From Ceratobasidium sp. AG-K (taxonomy: Eukaryota; Basidiomycota; Agaricomycetes; Cantharellales; Ceratobasidiaceae): DNA of 64,000 bases. Positions 10,755-22,405 of the stretch are shown here, one piece after another (within the stretch, counting starts at the first letter, position 1; each line of letters begins with the position of its first letter). Location: NCBI GenBank assembly GCA_037039685.1, contig JAWNGF010000004.1, positions 3,472,001 to 3,536,000 of the forward strand, given 5' to 3'. The position numbers were made by a program, and so were the translations under genes. The notes under the pieces are model-generated. The model saw only the letters and a program-made list of their open reading frames with translations, ran no database searches and was not told where the DNA came from.

Positions 10755-13700
10755 TTACCATATTTGTGTCTCGGTAGAATTGGGATCATACTGGGGTGGG
10801 ATCACAAACGCCTCCAGTCCATACTGAGAGAGCGCTGCATCGCCCAAACTCGATTCGGTGAGCCACACGGGGACCTCTTGCCCGGGCGCGAGCTCGAACC
10901 CTTGAAGGTACTGCTCGAATTCGGGACCGGGGTTGATGATCCCGTTGGTACCTGCACCAAACGCCAGGTTGGGCGATACCGAGCTCTCGCCGTGCGTACC
11001 CGGCGATGCACTCAGGAATTGCTGGGGCGAGTTGTTGTCGCTATACGTTCCCTGAGGAGGGGTTCCAAACAAGACTGGAGGATTTCCGGCACGGTCCACG
11101 GGACCGGCGGGTCGGGGTGGAAGCACCCTGCGCCGTCGCGCCGACCGCAACATCAGACGCAGGCTGCGAGCATATCTCCCGGCGGGTACTACTCGAGTCA
11201 GCACGAGTCAGACTGGGCGTAAGGCACTCACTATTTGAAAGCAGATGTACAAGATCTTCAACGGTCGACATGATCGCGTTGGGATCACAATCTTGGGGAC
11301 TGGGCACACGTGAGACACGTTCGAACAGGCTCTAGCGGACTTACAACAATCGAGCCAGACGAATCAAAAACGACGCCGCAAACGTGGCGCTTACATGGGT
11401 AAAGTGAACAGCTGCGGAGTGTTAGTGGCGAGCAAGTGACAACCCAGATGACTCACCATATTTAAGACCTTCGCGATAAGTTACGGAACGAATACAATTA
11501 TCAAGTCCACGCTTGGCGAGCTTGATCGCCCGCTGCGCAACGAGCTTTTGCTCGGGCGGCATCCTGACCACATCCTCTGGTCCACGCACACCCCTACGCC
11601 ACGTCAGACGCAAATCACGGCCAGGGACATTGACATACCTCAACGCAGCAGCATTATGATACAACTCTCCAAAATCCCGCTGAATCATTAAACTCTGCCG
11701 ATAAAACGCCGCATCTTCGTACTTTTGGGAAAACATCTGGTCCCATTCTTCGTACCACGCGCGGAAATCGGCCTCGGCTTGGTGCAGGACCTTGTATACC
11801 CGGTCTTCCACTGGGCCTTCGTACGGCGCGAGCTGGTTGTGGACTTGCTCGCGCAGAACCATGAGCTCGACCATCGACACCAGACGCATGTCGTCCTGAA
11901 TCGAGAGTGGGTGGCGAAGAATGTACCGACATCTCGCAATCGACTCGTCTTCGCGCAATATCGCCGGCCGTCCGGTTCCGAACGAGATCCTGCCCGACAA
12001 TTAGTTCCGGCTAGGAACAAGGGCATCGCACGTACTGATGTTCAAACAGAAACAACACAAACCACGTCCGAGCTGAAATCACGAGCTGACGCTCTTCCTG
12101 TGAGACCGAGACCTTGCCCGCACGCATACGCTTGTGCAAACGTGGCCATGCCTTGTGCATCCCTAGACCCTCGTTAGTCCCACGTATGCTGACTATACTA
12201 GGACTTGCCTATTTCGAGGCCCATCCTGACCGCGTGCCCTCCCGGAAGCCAGCCGTTGGATGACCAACCAGAAACCAGGACCATGGCTTGGACGGCTTCC
12301 TGCCGTGCGACGGGCGTGAACAACGTGTGTCGGGATATTTCTTCAACCTCGGCTCGACATTTCTGGTAGGTATCGCTATCTAGAAGGCAATTAGCAGAGA
12401 AGAAGGCTGTATGCGAGATGCATACCTCCACCATCGCGAACCCTAGTCGCAAACGTTATTTCAGTCGATGATCGAGTGATGAAAAATGTGGGGTGCTTAC
12501 CGGGCAGCGACCATACAGATCGTATTGACGCAAAAGGGAGACCGAGAATGGAGGGCGTCATACGTGTCGACAGCCATATCGAACACGGGTAAGAACGTCG
12601 AACATCCACGATAGAATCTACCCCGCACATCAGTCGAGCCCAGAACGAACGAGAGAAACTTACATGGCAAACAACTCTCTCGCCTCTTGCTCACTAATAA
12701 TCCCCTTGGTCACGACGTCCGGGAACGCATGATCGGGCGCTAGAATGTCCTCGTGTTTAGTCTTTCTCCGCTTGGGCGGGCGGTTCTCGTCGAGCTCCAT
12801 GTCCCGCTCGCCCGGCCGTCCTGCACCCTGACGCCTGGACGGCTCGGACGGACCCGCGACGGGAGATACGCTCCGAGTGTGCCCGCCCATTTCACGCTCA
12901 TGTCGATCCGCGAGTCCCCGAAGGACCTCGATGGGTGCGACGAGGCCATGGGTCGGAAGCTCGTCCTCGTCGTCTGAGCTGTCGGCCGAGGTCACGTTGG
13001 AGGATGGGACGGTGTTGCCCGAGTGGCGCTGAGGCGGGGGTGGTAATGGGTGGGGCGGATGGAGGCTCTGTTGGTGGCCATACGAGTGGTGGTCGTTGGG
13101 TGGGTACTGGAGCGACTGGTGCTGGTTGTGGTGATGATGTTGGTGTTGCTGGTGATGCTGGTGCGAATAGTGCTGGTGCTGGGCGTGCGCTTCGTAGCCT
13201 GGGTCCGAGTGGTAACTGCCGTGATGTGAGGGCGTCGGTTTGGCTGCCTGATGCGGGTGGCCGCCACGTTGAGGGGACTGGTCAGAGGTTGCAGGGGAGC
13301 GATTTGGATCTATCGAGCGTGAGACTTTTTGGAAGACATCTGAATGGAAAGAATGCGTACATGCATATTGTGCATCGCCCTGAGATTGCTGCCGACCGGG
13401 AGGGGGCATGTTCGAATTGAGTGATGAAAACGGCGGGAGAGAAGTTCCGTTGCCGTTTTCGGCGCCATCGTACGAGTATCGGGAGCTCTGGTGCTGGTGC
13501 TGCTGGCTGTGGTGTCCTCGCTGGGCCATGGCAAGCGCCGTTGCGGTGGCTATGTCCCGATCGTTCGAGTCCTGGCTCTGGTGGGAATGCGAGTGGTGCG
13601 ACATCATCTGGGGTGGGAGGGCCATCGGGGGATGAAAGGCGGGGTATCCGGTCGCATTCAGACTCGGACTAAACGGCGATGGGGACGGATGGATCCGGGG

Positions 13701-14331
13701 TGTTTGCGTCGAGGCCGTCGTCGCAGAAGACGGTGAAGGGGCCGATTGGGAGTGCGCCGATTGGGTCTGCTGGACTTGTTGGTTGCGCAACGTCGATACC
13801 AGCTCAGTGAGGGTATTTTGTATCGACGAGACCTGTGTTTCCAGCGAGCGAATGCGCCTAACAAATATGAGCTACGTCGGGGGAACAACAGTGGACCTAC
13901 TCGAGGCCCTGCTCCGTCGCCGCGCTGACTTCGCGTGCGGGCTTTTCAAACATGCACTCGATGTGAGCATGGCGGCAGCGCTTGCACGGCGGGTTGTCGG
14001 CCCCCTCGCACCGCATCTTTTGTTTTCGACATGCATTCTGTACATAGTCAGTGATCGTGTGCCAGCAACAGAGTCATACTCACACAGGCACCTACAAACA
14101 GTCAGCGCGCGTCACCAACACACCAATAACACTCACGTGGGACTCGGTTCAGAGGCTTGTGGGGTTTGGCGGGCTTGTCGTCGGGGTTGGCGCCGTTGTC
14201 GTGGGGGGGTTGGAAGCAAGGCCGTTGGCGTCGTCGGGGCTGTCGACAACCTCTTCGCGCTCTCGCTTGCGCACAGCATTGTCGGCTGGCATGATAGGCC
14301 GTGCGGGTTGCGTGCGCTGGTGATCGCTCAT
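10755..14331 (-). CDS. Zn2Cys6 transcription factor with fungal-specific TF domain
   Basis: Start chosen at ATG 14331 (MSDHQRTQPARP), giving a basic N-terminus. The DNA-binding binuclear cluster is assembled over two introns: exon 14137-14331, an 8-nt exon 14084-14091 that supplies the first Cys, then 13901-14037 with the rest. The pattern is C-x2-C-x6-C-x7-C-x2-C-x6-C. A short coiled coil (LERIRSLETQVSSIQNTL) follows, then a long Ser/Pro/His/Gln-rich region with dense HQ and HH runs (about 13000-13790). The C-terminal half resembles the fungal_trans regulatory domain (GCSTFLPVFD, then GWLPGGHAVRMGLEIG). It ends with TETQIW and a stop at 10755. The frame before the cluster needs one extra base in the seven-base run at 14203-14209. 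Expected nuclear; target genes unknown. Converges on the RAD5-like gene, 117 bp apart. Confidence 0.8.
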
Positions 14332-17300
14332 CGCAGGCGGCGCCAAATGAGGGAGCGGACCGGGCTCAGAACTACTCCCGGCCAGCATATATATCCGGGG
14401 AATCCAAGCGCTTCTGGTAACAAAATGTACACCCAGTCCACATTTCGTAAGAAAAATTGCAATCCTGTTTCGATCCTGATCACCCCTTGGGTGCCTTGAC
14501 ATGGCTTTTTCAGACTCAGCAGGGTTCCACACCTCTGGAGTGTTGTTCGACTCGTTCGGCCATCCTCCTCTCTGCCGTCGATCCCGTTCATTCCTCGCTA
14601 GAACATCCCCCCTCGAACGACTAGCACCTTTTTACACCCAATTTCACTCTAACAGAAGCCCATAGGACCACGTGATCCTATACCTCCGCACGCTCGATAG
14701 GCTCCTATCACATGGTGGGGTAAACACGAGGCGTGAGCTATGCCCCGCCTTCTCGATTTGCTCTATGCCGCATAGATGATAGCTGTCGGGGCTAACTCGA
14801 TCTCCGGACATTAGCCTCGATGGGAGCCTGTGAATCCACCATACCCTTTGTAAGCGCCTCACGTGAACACCGGAACACGTTTCCTGACGTGCGCGCTCGA
14901 AGATCTCTGTAGGAAAACCAATTTCTCGAGATGGCTTTCCCGGCGATTGGTCTCTCCCGGCTGTGTGATGACGCGAACCGATCCAGTGTGGCGCATGCGG
15001 CGACCGATTGATTTTGTACGCCGTTTATGATTCTATAGCCGATTCTGCGTCCGCTGATGTGATTCTGTGTTGCTTTATGATTCTATACATTACTTGGACG
15101 TAACATCGGCTCCTTTTCACTCAGCCCCAGCCCAAATCAGCACAGGTTTTAACCCGCTCTGAAACGCGCACCAAACAAACATGTCCTTTTTCACTGACCC
15201 CGCCCCCGGCAATTCAATCCTCCAACGAGTATGACGCACACGCACAAAATTTATTTCAATACCCAGCGATCGCAAGTTGAAGCCACTTGGCCGGCCGCGA
15301 TCGCCTTTGGCAGTGCTTTGGCCCGCAGCACACCCCGCTGCCGACAAAAAGCGACTCTGAGCAGCCCTGTTCTCAACAAGATCTACCCGCCTAGCCCGCT
15401 CAACGGAACACGAGGCTCGTCCGACTCGACTCGGCTCCACGGAGCACGGTCATGTGTACCGGCCAGTTTAGGCTTCACATCGGCAATTGAAGTAATTCCT
15501 GCTCTCAAATTAAGCGTAATGATTGATGATCCTGGGCTTGAGGAACTGAAGCTGCCTGAAATTCGTCTAGTGTTGTTCTCGTCATTTCGATGGCGCATAC
15601 TACAGGTGGACGCCCTCGCGGCGAATATACAAATGGAAAACTTCATAAAGTTCCCAAGATAGGGGCTCGCTTGGCTACCCTTGTCGCATAACGAAACCGG
15701 CAGTCGTTGTCAACAACGCCATGACTCGTATTTGGCCCGTCAGCGGTCGGCAGAATCGGAGACTCCGAATGGTCCTGTTCGGTCGGGCTGATAGAAATGT
15801 GCTAATATTGGAAAGGTATGCATTTAGCCGACCTCCCACGCATGTATCTATCTTTTCTTTGTCTTCGGGTTTAATAGGCTTGCCACTCGTCAAGAGAGGA
15901 TAACCGAGTTTGTCTCTTGACATACCTCGTGTGCTGGACTTTTTCCGCAAGCTGTCCACAGCGCCGGGCCAGTCTTCCTCCCTACGACACCGCGCTAAAG
16001 TCAAATATACGCCCGTCTGACAACCCACGCGCTTGAGCACGCTCCAGGAGACCCACACCACGCCAAACCTGCAGATTAAGATAATTGACCCCACGTTAAT
16101 CTCTAGTAAAATTCGCCGCACCTAACTCTGATGCCACAACACAAAACTGACTCGACAGGGCCATCAACTTCTCCCTCCTTTACCCCGTTGGCCGCACCAC
16201 AGGCACATACTACCATACTTGGGATATACCCACCCCGCGCGTGTTTAATGGCCACCACCATTCGCTTCGGCCTGGTTTATTGCTAATTCACCTTAAGTCG
16301 CTCCCGGCCCGGGTCCTGTTGCTAAATGCGGCGCTATATGCCCGGCGTGGTGTCGGCAGCGGTGCTGATTCGTTGATGGTTGCCGTACAGCTAGGCATGT
16401 GTACATAACGCATGTATCAGATAAAAACCGGTAGTTTTTTTGTTCCTTCGTGTAGTTAGAGCTGCGGCAGGTATGGCTTCAGAGAGTACCGGTTGAGGTT
16501 GTACAGCAGTTGAGCGCATAGTCTAAGATCGTCGCTGAAAATCCTTGGGAACAATGAGATAGGCAGACTCTTCGTGCTCTGAACGCGCAGCTTTGACTTC
16601 GTCCTCGGTCCCGTATATTCGACTAGGCTGTTCGCAGTAGCGTTTTCCACGCGCCCTCGACTTGAAATGGTACATTTCGGCAGACGAGGTGATCGGCTCG
16701 CTTCTGCATGGACAAGTTAAAGTGTAAAAGTGGAGTTTACCATTTCAGTCTCGCCTCCTAGGTCGATTGATTTGGTCTAGTTTCGCTCAGTTGATTTTAG
16801 GTGCAAGTCTGTTTTAATTTGGTTGATGGTGTCTGATAGTTCCTCGTTTGTTTTAACAGAACTCAGGGGCAGCTCTCAAGGAGAAAATAGGAGAAGATAA
16901 GGCGATTATTGCCCCCGCAGCGTGGCATTTAGTCGTGGTTGTCAAGCATTAAACCTTCAGCGTAGCCGCGACTAGTTAGACAGTCGACTGAGGCATTTAG
17001 AGGCTATACCTTGACTCTGGTGCATATACGACACGAGTGGCAAGTTGTCGCTTTCAGCTCCTCATCCCGGCCCCGTCCGTTGTTCAGAAAGATTTCCTAC
17101 ACGTCTGAGTACAAACCCCGCTGGGTTCGCTGTCTACTTAATCATTCGGTTTATTGTTCTGTTCTTGTCCAAGTGCGGAAATTTTGATTCGTCTAGCTCT
17201 GATCGGAGCGCTGTTTGTCCCTGTTGTGGTAATGTCTGAAACTGAGCAAACCGCTCCCAGAGCAAGCAGAGATGAGTTGTCGGGTGTCCCTTGTGAGCGA

Positions 17301-18001
17301 CGTATTGTGTATCTATATGTAGGTGCTCCCAGCATTCTTCGAGTCGAAATTGAAGACAACATGATTACGACCTCGGCGCAATGTTGTCGTCAAGAGTCAC
17401 AGGGCAGTGTGCACGATAACAGGTTGGGATCCAGGATGTTACTATCGGTTTTGTCCCAGTATGGGAGAAAACGAGACTGCATGCAAGCTGCGAAAAACTT
17501 GTTGGGCGCTGCAGTTTAATCGACGAGATGTTCATGTATGCGAATGTCCGGGCGAAGAATCTACCGGGCCACATGGAGTGCGCTGGACTTAGGTGCACTC
17601 TGGCCATTCTTGAGGCAGATATAGTAGCACCATGACGAAAGGTCAACTCGTGTACAACACACAATGGTTGTGTACCAAAAAACGGAACCTGGATGACTGA
17701 AAAATAAAAAGGCAAGCTCAAGCGATCAAATTGCTACAATACACTTCCGTAATATGCGCACACGCGGCATGCGCATCTTCGCAAGATTCGAATACAAAAG
17801 CTCCATGAACCATTACACAGCCGCGGTCTACTTAGAAACCACCAACGCGCGCGGAACGGAAGTCTATTGTACTGCTCTTTTTGAAGTTCAATTACCAGGC
17901 GCCACAAGAACGTACAGTATACGTTGTGCTAGTATAGGAGCAATGCAAAAGAGGCAAAGTGAGTATAAGAGACGGAATACGTCAAAAACGGGTTTGGAGT
18001 A
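14332..18001. other. 3.7-kb stretch with no supported gene
   Basis: Several frames of 60-148 codons occur on both strands (for example 15231-15662 + and 15675-16121 -). None shows recognisable domains or splice-linked continuation, and their composition is not distinct from overlapping frames. The first few hundred bases presumably include the promoter of the Zn2Cys6 gene. Possible degraded mobile DNA, but no terminal repeats or transposase motifs seen. Confidence 0.45.
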
Positions 18002-19677
18002 TCAAGCTTCCTTTGTGTCCATTTCGTCCGAATCGTCATCCAAGTCTGAGTCCTTGTCCGTGGTAGTAATTTCCTCGGTATCAAATGACTCTGAAGTTTC
18101 ATAGCGCATGACTGCTTGGAGAATATCAAGCTTGTCAACCGCTTGAAGGATAGGTCCGATGTACCCTTGATATTTGGGATAATGCTAATCCGCTGGGATA
18201 GTAGTTGACAGGCATGGGAAGAGTTCGGGGACGTTGAGTTCCAATCTATTCAGTCGCATGCCACTGTTGGCCGGGGGATCAGAGCCGAGCGTATAACATG
18301 CAGGCCGTCGCATAAATCAGATTTAACCACAAGGTCCAGGTAAGGTAAGTTAGGTAGTAGTTTGGGAGGCAGGTCTAGTGCCGTTAAGCAGTCCATGCCG
18401 AGTGCAGCCTCTGTAACCGTTGGGAAGGCCTCCAAAAATGGTGGGAGGAATGGGCATCTCCACTAACTCCCACAGCGTCGAGACATTGAAGGTGGGGAAA
18501 TACAGGACCGCCACCTCCATATTCACTATTTTTGGGCGGTACACCGGCTTGAAGAGTCCCATCGACTCAACCAGGCCAAGAAACCGATACACTTCTTCAA
18601 TATTTCTATCAATGCTCCAGGTGGAGAGTGGACGGTTAATGTGAAGTATGGAGTCCAGGGGCGTCGGGGACCCGTAGAGCTTGGAGACCCCATTTAGGTG
18701 CCATTTGAATGTTTAATGAGAGGTGACGAAGGAAGGGCAATTGCACTTGCAGGGGACCAATGGGTACACCTTCAGAAGCGTCCTCGGAGCCCGAGTCACT
18801 GTATGTGAACCCCACATCCACGCAAAGTGAGTCAAGGCGAGGGTTCGCAGAAAGTAACACACTGAGGCCCTGTATGGGTGGAGGCTGACCCAAACTAGTA
18901 ATTTTCAATTTAACGAGGTTGAGAACATAGCTGAAGTGCGGTCAAAAAAAATTGATTAGGCACTCCATGGAACTCAACTCGTTGGACCCGGAGTCGTAGG
19001 AGACCAGAAGGTAGAGAATATGTACTGACTTGGTTCTCGTTCTGCTCGAGTAGGTCGTCCATAGCATCTTCTGCTAGAGGCTCAAGCACATCCAAGTAGC
19101 CCTTCCACCGAAGAGACAGGAGCTGCAGGCCGAAGAAGGAGTCGTACTGGGCAGTTGAATGACCTCAAATATAGGCTGGGGGACTTTTGAGAGTAGAACA
19201 AGCTCCCCCCACCGGTCAACAGTACCTCCATACCTAACAACAAGCTCCAACGTTTCTCGGAACCGCAGCACTTGTCCTTCATGATCAAACCGACGAATAG
19301 ATAATACATAGGGTGTTCCCATATCAATATCTATGCTGAGGGAACATCCTCCAGAGCGAGAGATGCAGAGCTGTGCGAGTGGGTGCGGCAGAGGATGCGA
19401 TATGTAAATGTATGCCCAGAGCTGAAATCAAGAGGAAGGTTAAAACGGCCCATAATCCTTGCAGGAGAGACTGCATACTGCTAGTGTATTTACTGCAACG
19501 TCTCTCCAATAACAGCAAACACGCTGTTCAGGTTATGCTATTGAGGGGCTCCTGGTTTAGAACAGATCTTACCGTCACTAAATCTTGAAAGCCTCTGTAC
19601 GGTAGACCAACGGCTCCGGAACTACGCTCCATACCCTCACCTAGGAGGAATCCCTGTCCAGGTAACTCGGGTGGCAT
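18002..19677 (-). pseudogene. F-box-like protein gene, degraded
   Basis: The conserved start of agaricomycete F-box proteins is visible across introns: RVCCYWRDVAVNT, then LALWAYIYIS and SRSGGCSLSIDID, followed by Leu-rich segments (LPFLRHLSLNIQ, NLPYLDLVVKS, LNRLELNVPELFP) and an acidic end (TDKDSDLDDDSDEMDTKEA) before TGA at 18002. These parts fit one gene only if three single-base frame breaks are allowed, near 18693, 18441-18447 and 18273. An in-frame TAG also occurs at 18185-18187. F-box proteins recruit substrates to SCF ubiquitin ligases, and this family is large and fast-evolving in Agaricomycetes. Four lesions in 1.7 kb favour a pseudogene; homopolymer sequencing errors could explain the frame breaks but not the TAG. 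The start at 19677 is uncertain. Confidence 0.6.
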
Positions 19678-20360
19678 CTTGTTGACCAACTGCAACTCGT
19701 TGAAAAACTGGTTACTGGTTACTTTGGACGACTACCAGCGAGTAAGCTTGGATTGTCCGATTATTCGATCTGAAACGCGTACACTATTAGGATTTGTTCG
19801 CCTAATTATACGAGACGACCTTCTGGCGATAGACATATGTGGAGAGGTCATAGTCGGGGGCTGGTAATGGTTCAATCAACCTCAGATGGTTGTCTGTGTT
19901 GGTGTGTGGTTTGCGATGCATCGGACGTCACAATGACGTTACATCAAACGCGCTCGGCGCCCCAAGGTCAAACGCATATGTGTGGTACAGCTGCATGAAC
20001 AAGATGGAGTCAAACGCATATATCGTGTGAAGGATACATCAAATACCATTACGTAGATGAGCAAGAATAGCAGACTTCTGAGCTTTGTAGGTATCTCATC
20101 TGCCGGGGTGTGGCCAATGATGCATGCTTCGGGACGATTTACAACACAAAAGGAGTTCAGGCAGGGCGAACGTTTAGTTGTTGCTGACGGAAAGGGTGGC
20201 ATCCCCAAATCTTCAATTCGGGGAGCATATAGCGGACCAAAATATACAATATCCAACAACGTTTTTAGTCAAAGCGAGTTTGTCAAATGTTATGCGGAAA
20301 CCCCTGAGTATAGTACGTGAGGACAACAACCAAAGGTATGTAAAGCTGCCAACTAAGCCA
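19678..20360. other. Intergenic, F-box relic to ORC5
   Basis: No gene supported. On the minus strand a short frame precedes the F-box start and could be an additional 5' exon of that gene, but I cannot confirm it. Confidence 0.35.
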
Positions 20361-22243
20361 CTATTGGTTCTCAGGATCCCACAATAACTCGTTCAGCGGG
20401 ACTCTCAACGATCCTGCAATAGCCTCGACTTCTTCGAAGTCAACATTACACTTGAACGTGCTGCTACAGCTGATTGACTCTGTCGCGCCTGTTCGAACGA
20501 GTTGTCCTTCCTGGACTAGTTGAGCAAGCTACATTTGAAGGTAAGTCAGTAATGCTTTAGGAGAGGTAAATGAGTACACCTACTTCTGAAAGAACTCTAG
20601 CCCGACTAGTTTCAAGGTTTGCTGAATCCTCTCGTTCGTATATCTCGTCCAGGCCAGGAAAATCAACGTATTCAAGAGTAAGGGCCTCTAGAATAGCCAG
20701 CATTCTTTCCAGGCCAAATGCGGCAGGCCCTAGCAACCTTTGGGGGATCTATCGTTCTAATGTTTTAGTAACAACTTCATGTAGATGAGAAGACACACCT
20801 TGGCGGTTGCAGTCTTGCCTTTGCCTTTTGCATAACCTCGGTTTTTGCGTTTAGGTATCCCGCTCGCGTCTCGTCCGAATATCCGCATATCGTATTTAGG
20901 AGGATTGTAACTCGCGAGGTAACAGGCGAGGATTAGCATTCGTGTATGCGAACTCCCGTCTAATCAAGTTGAGAATCAATTCAACGCTTGGGATTCCCCA
21001 GACACGCACATGTTATCGCTTCCGACTTGGATGTTTCTCCCTCCGTCGGCCCTGTTTGAGGATAAGAATTCCATACGGATGCACGGAAACTGTTCGGAGG
21101 GATATGGGATTTAGCCCATTCCCTGGCTGATGTTTTGCGCGGATGAAGCGCGTGGAACGCAGCTAGGATGATGGGTGACATGTGTCGGATTAACCGTAAG
21201 CGTGTGGGTTCGGTAGGTAGGGGATACTCGACCGTGTTTTGTTGATCATCGTCTACGTCGACATCCATGTCATTTGATGGTACCCGACTGGAATGAATGG
21301 TGCTCCAGTCTGCGAGAATCGGTGCGACGAACGCAGGCCAAGTTGCTTGTGCAACATATGCGATTTCAGCAGGGTCTCGGGTGTGCGGAGAGCAGATATC
21401 ATAGACAGCCGAGATAAAGTGCGCTCGTAAAGGAACCAGCGCTTCATGAGCAGAGGTGAGCGGAGGGATGGTTGTAGGAGGGGATACGATGAGTGGGGTG
21501 GGGAAATGTGAGGAGAGGTAGAGAAGGGAGTCATCTCGAGAGAGGGGGGCTACTTTGATCAGGTATGGATCGGGGCAGGAGCGCGCGTTTGGAGAGTCGC
21601 GTATATCATCCCACCGGGTGGAAGAGATGAACAATGTGGTCACGGTTAGTGTCTACTGGCGATTAGTAACTTGGAGGGCGGGAAAGGGGACGAGGCTAAC
21701 CATCTCAGATAGCCGCGTGAGAGGGACTAATAGTTCTTTTAGAGATCCGGATAGGTAGTTTGCATTTTCGACGACAAGTATTAGATTTGGGGCCTCTTCC
21801 TCCGCTTCTGTTTCAGTGTCCATCGCGTCGGACGGGCGTCGTGGAGCAGTTCCACCAACTGACTTGGCAATTTCTCGTAGCCCAGCAACAAAAGAGTCAA
21901 AACTATCACTCCAAGTTCCCCCAGCCCAGTTTTCATACGCGTTTGCGTGGGTTGGTCGGTGCGTGGCAAAGGCATTGATAGCGCGGTCATAGAATTGGCG
22001 GGCTGTGAGAATTTCCCGTGCATCGACAACAGCATAGCACAGTCGCTTTAAGGCTGGATTACGCACAGGAGCAAGAATTTCGAGCAATGAGGAGATGAGC
22101 TGGCCCGTTGTGCGTGGTGTATGGGGGTCAAAAATATGCATGAATGGGGGAGGCGCGACCATCATTAGAGTCGAGAGGTGAGATAACAGATTTGATCTTC
22201 CGGGATAGAATTCATTGAGCATATTAAATTCGTATAGTGACAT
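20361..22243 (-). CDS. ORC5: Origin recognition complex subunit 5
   Basis: First exon about 21653-22243 begins MSLYEFNMLNEFYPGR; after an intron the chain continues TVTTLFISSTRWDDIRD, then the ORC5 hallmark LILACYLASYNPPKYDMRIFG (20880-20939 region). The C-terminal winged-helix part follows (LAQLVQEGQLVRTG, CNVDFEEVEAIAGSL) and ends NELLWDPENQ at 20361. ORC5 is part of the six-subunit complex that loads the MCM helicase at origins. Order and spacing match ORC5 of other eukaryotes. The expected Walker A P-loop position reads IFDPHTPRTTGQL, lacking GxxxxGK[T/S], and the Walker B region reads ILVVENANYL, so ATP binding by this subunit is doubtful. Head-to-head with SEC3, sharing 162 bp. Confidence 0.85.
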
Positions 22244-22405
22244 GCTTATAGCACTCGGATTAGATTTCAGGCCTGAGGTGGGTGTTCCACACTTTTAAGA
22301 CTCAAGACAGACCTGGTGGCTGTGCGGCGCTTGTTCAGGCGCGACACAGCCACCTTATCTGGTTGCTCTCTCCTCGATCAGGCCATATTGGTCCCGTAAT
22401 AGACC
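22244..22405. promoter_or_regulatory. Short bidirectional intergenic region, ORC5/SEC3
   Basis: Only 162 bp separate the two divergent start codons, so both promoters and 5' UTRs must overlap here or extend into the genes. No specific binding site is assigned. Confidence 0.5.

Noticed and set aside
13783..14499. 238-codon plus-strand frame over the Zn2Cys6 gene
   Set aside because: Antisense to the conserved zinc cluster, which is clearly coded on the minus strand.
15231..15662. 143-codon plus-strand frame
   Set aside because: No recognisable motif, overlapped by antisense frames, and no spliced continuation.
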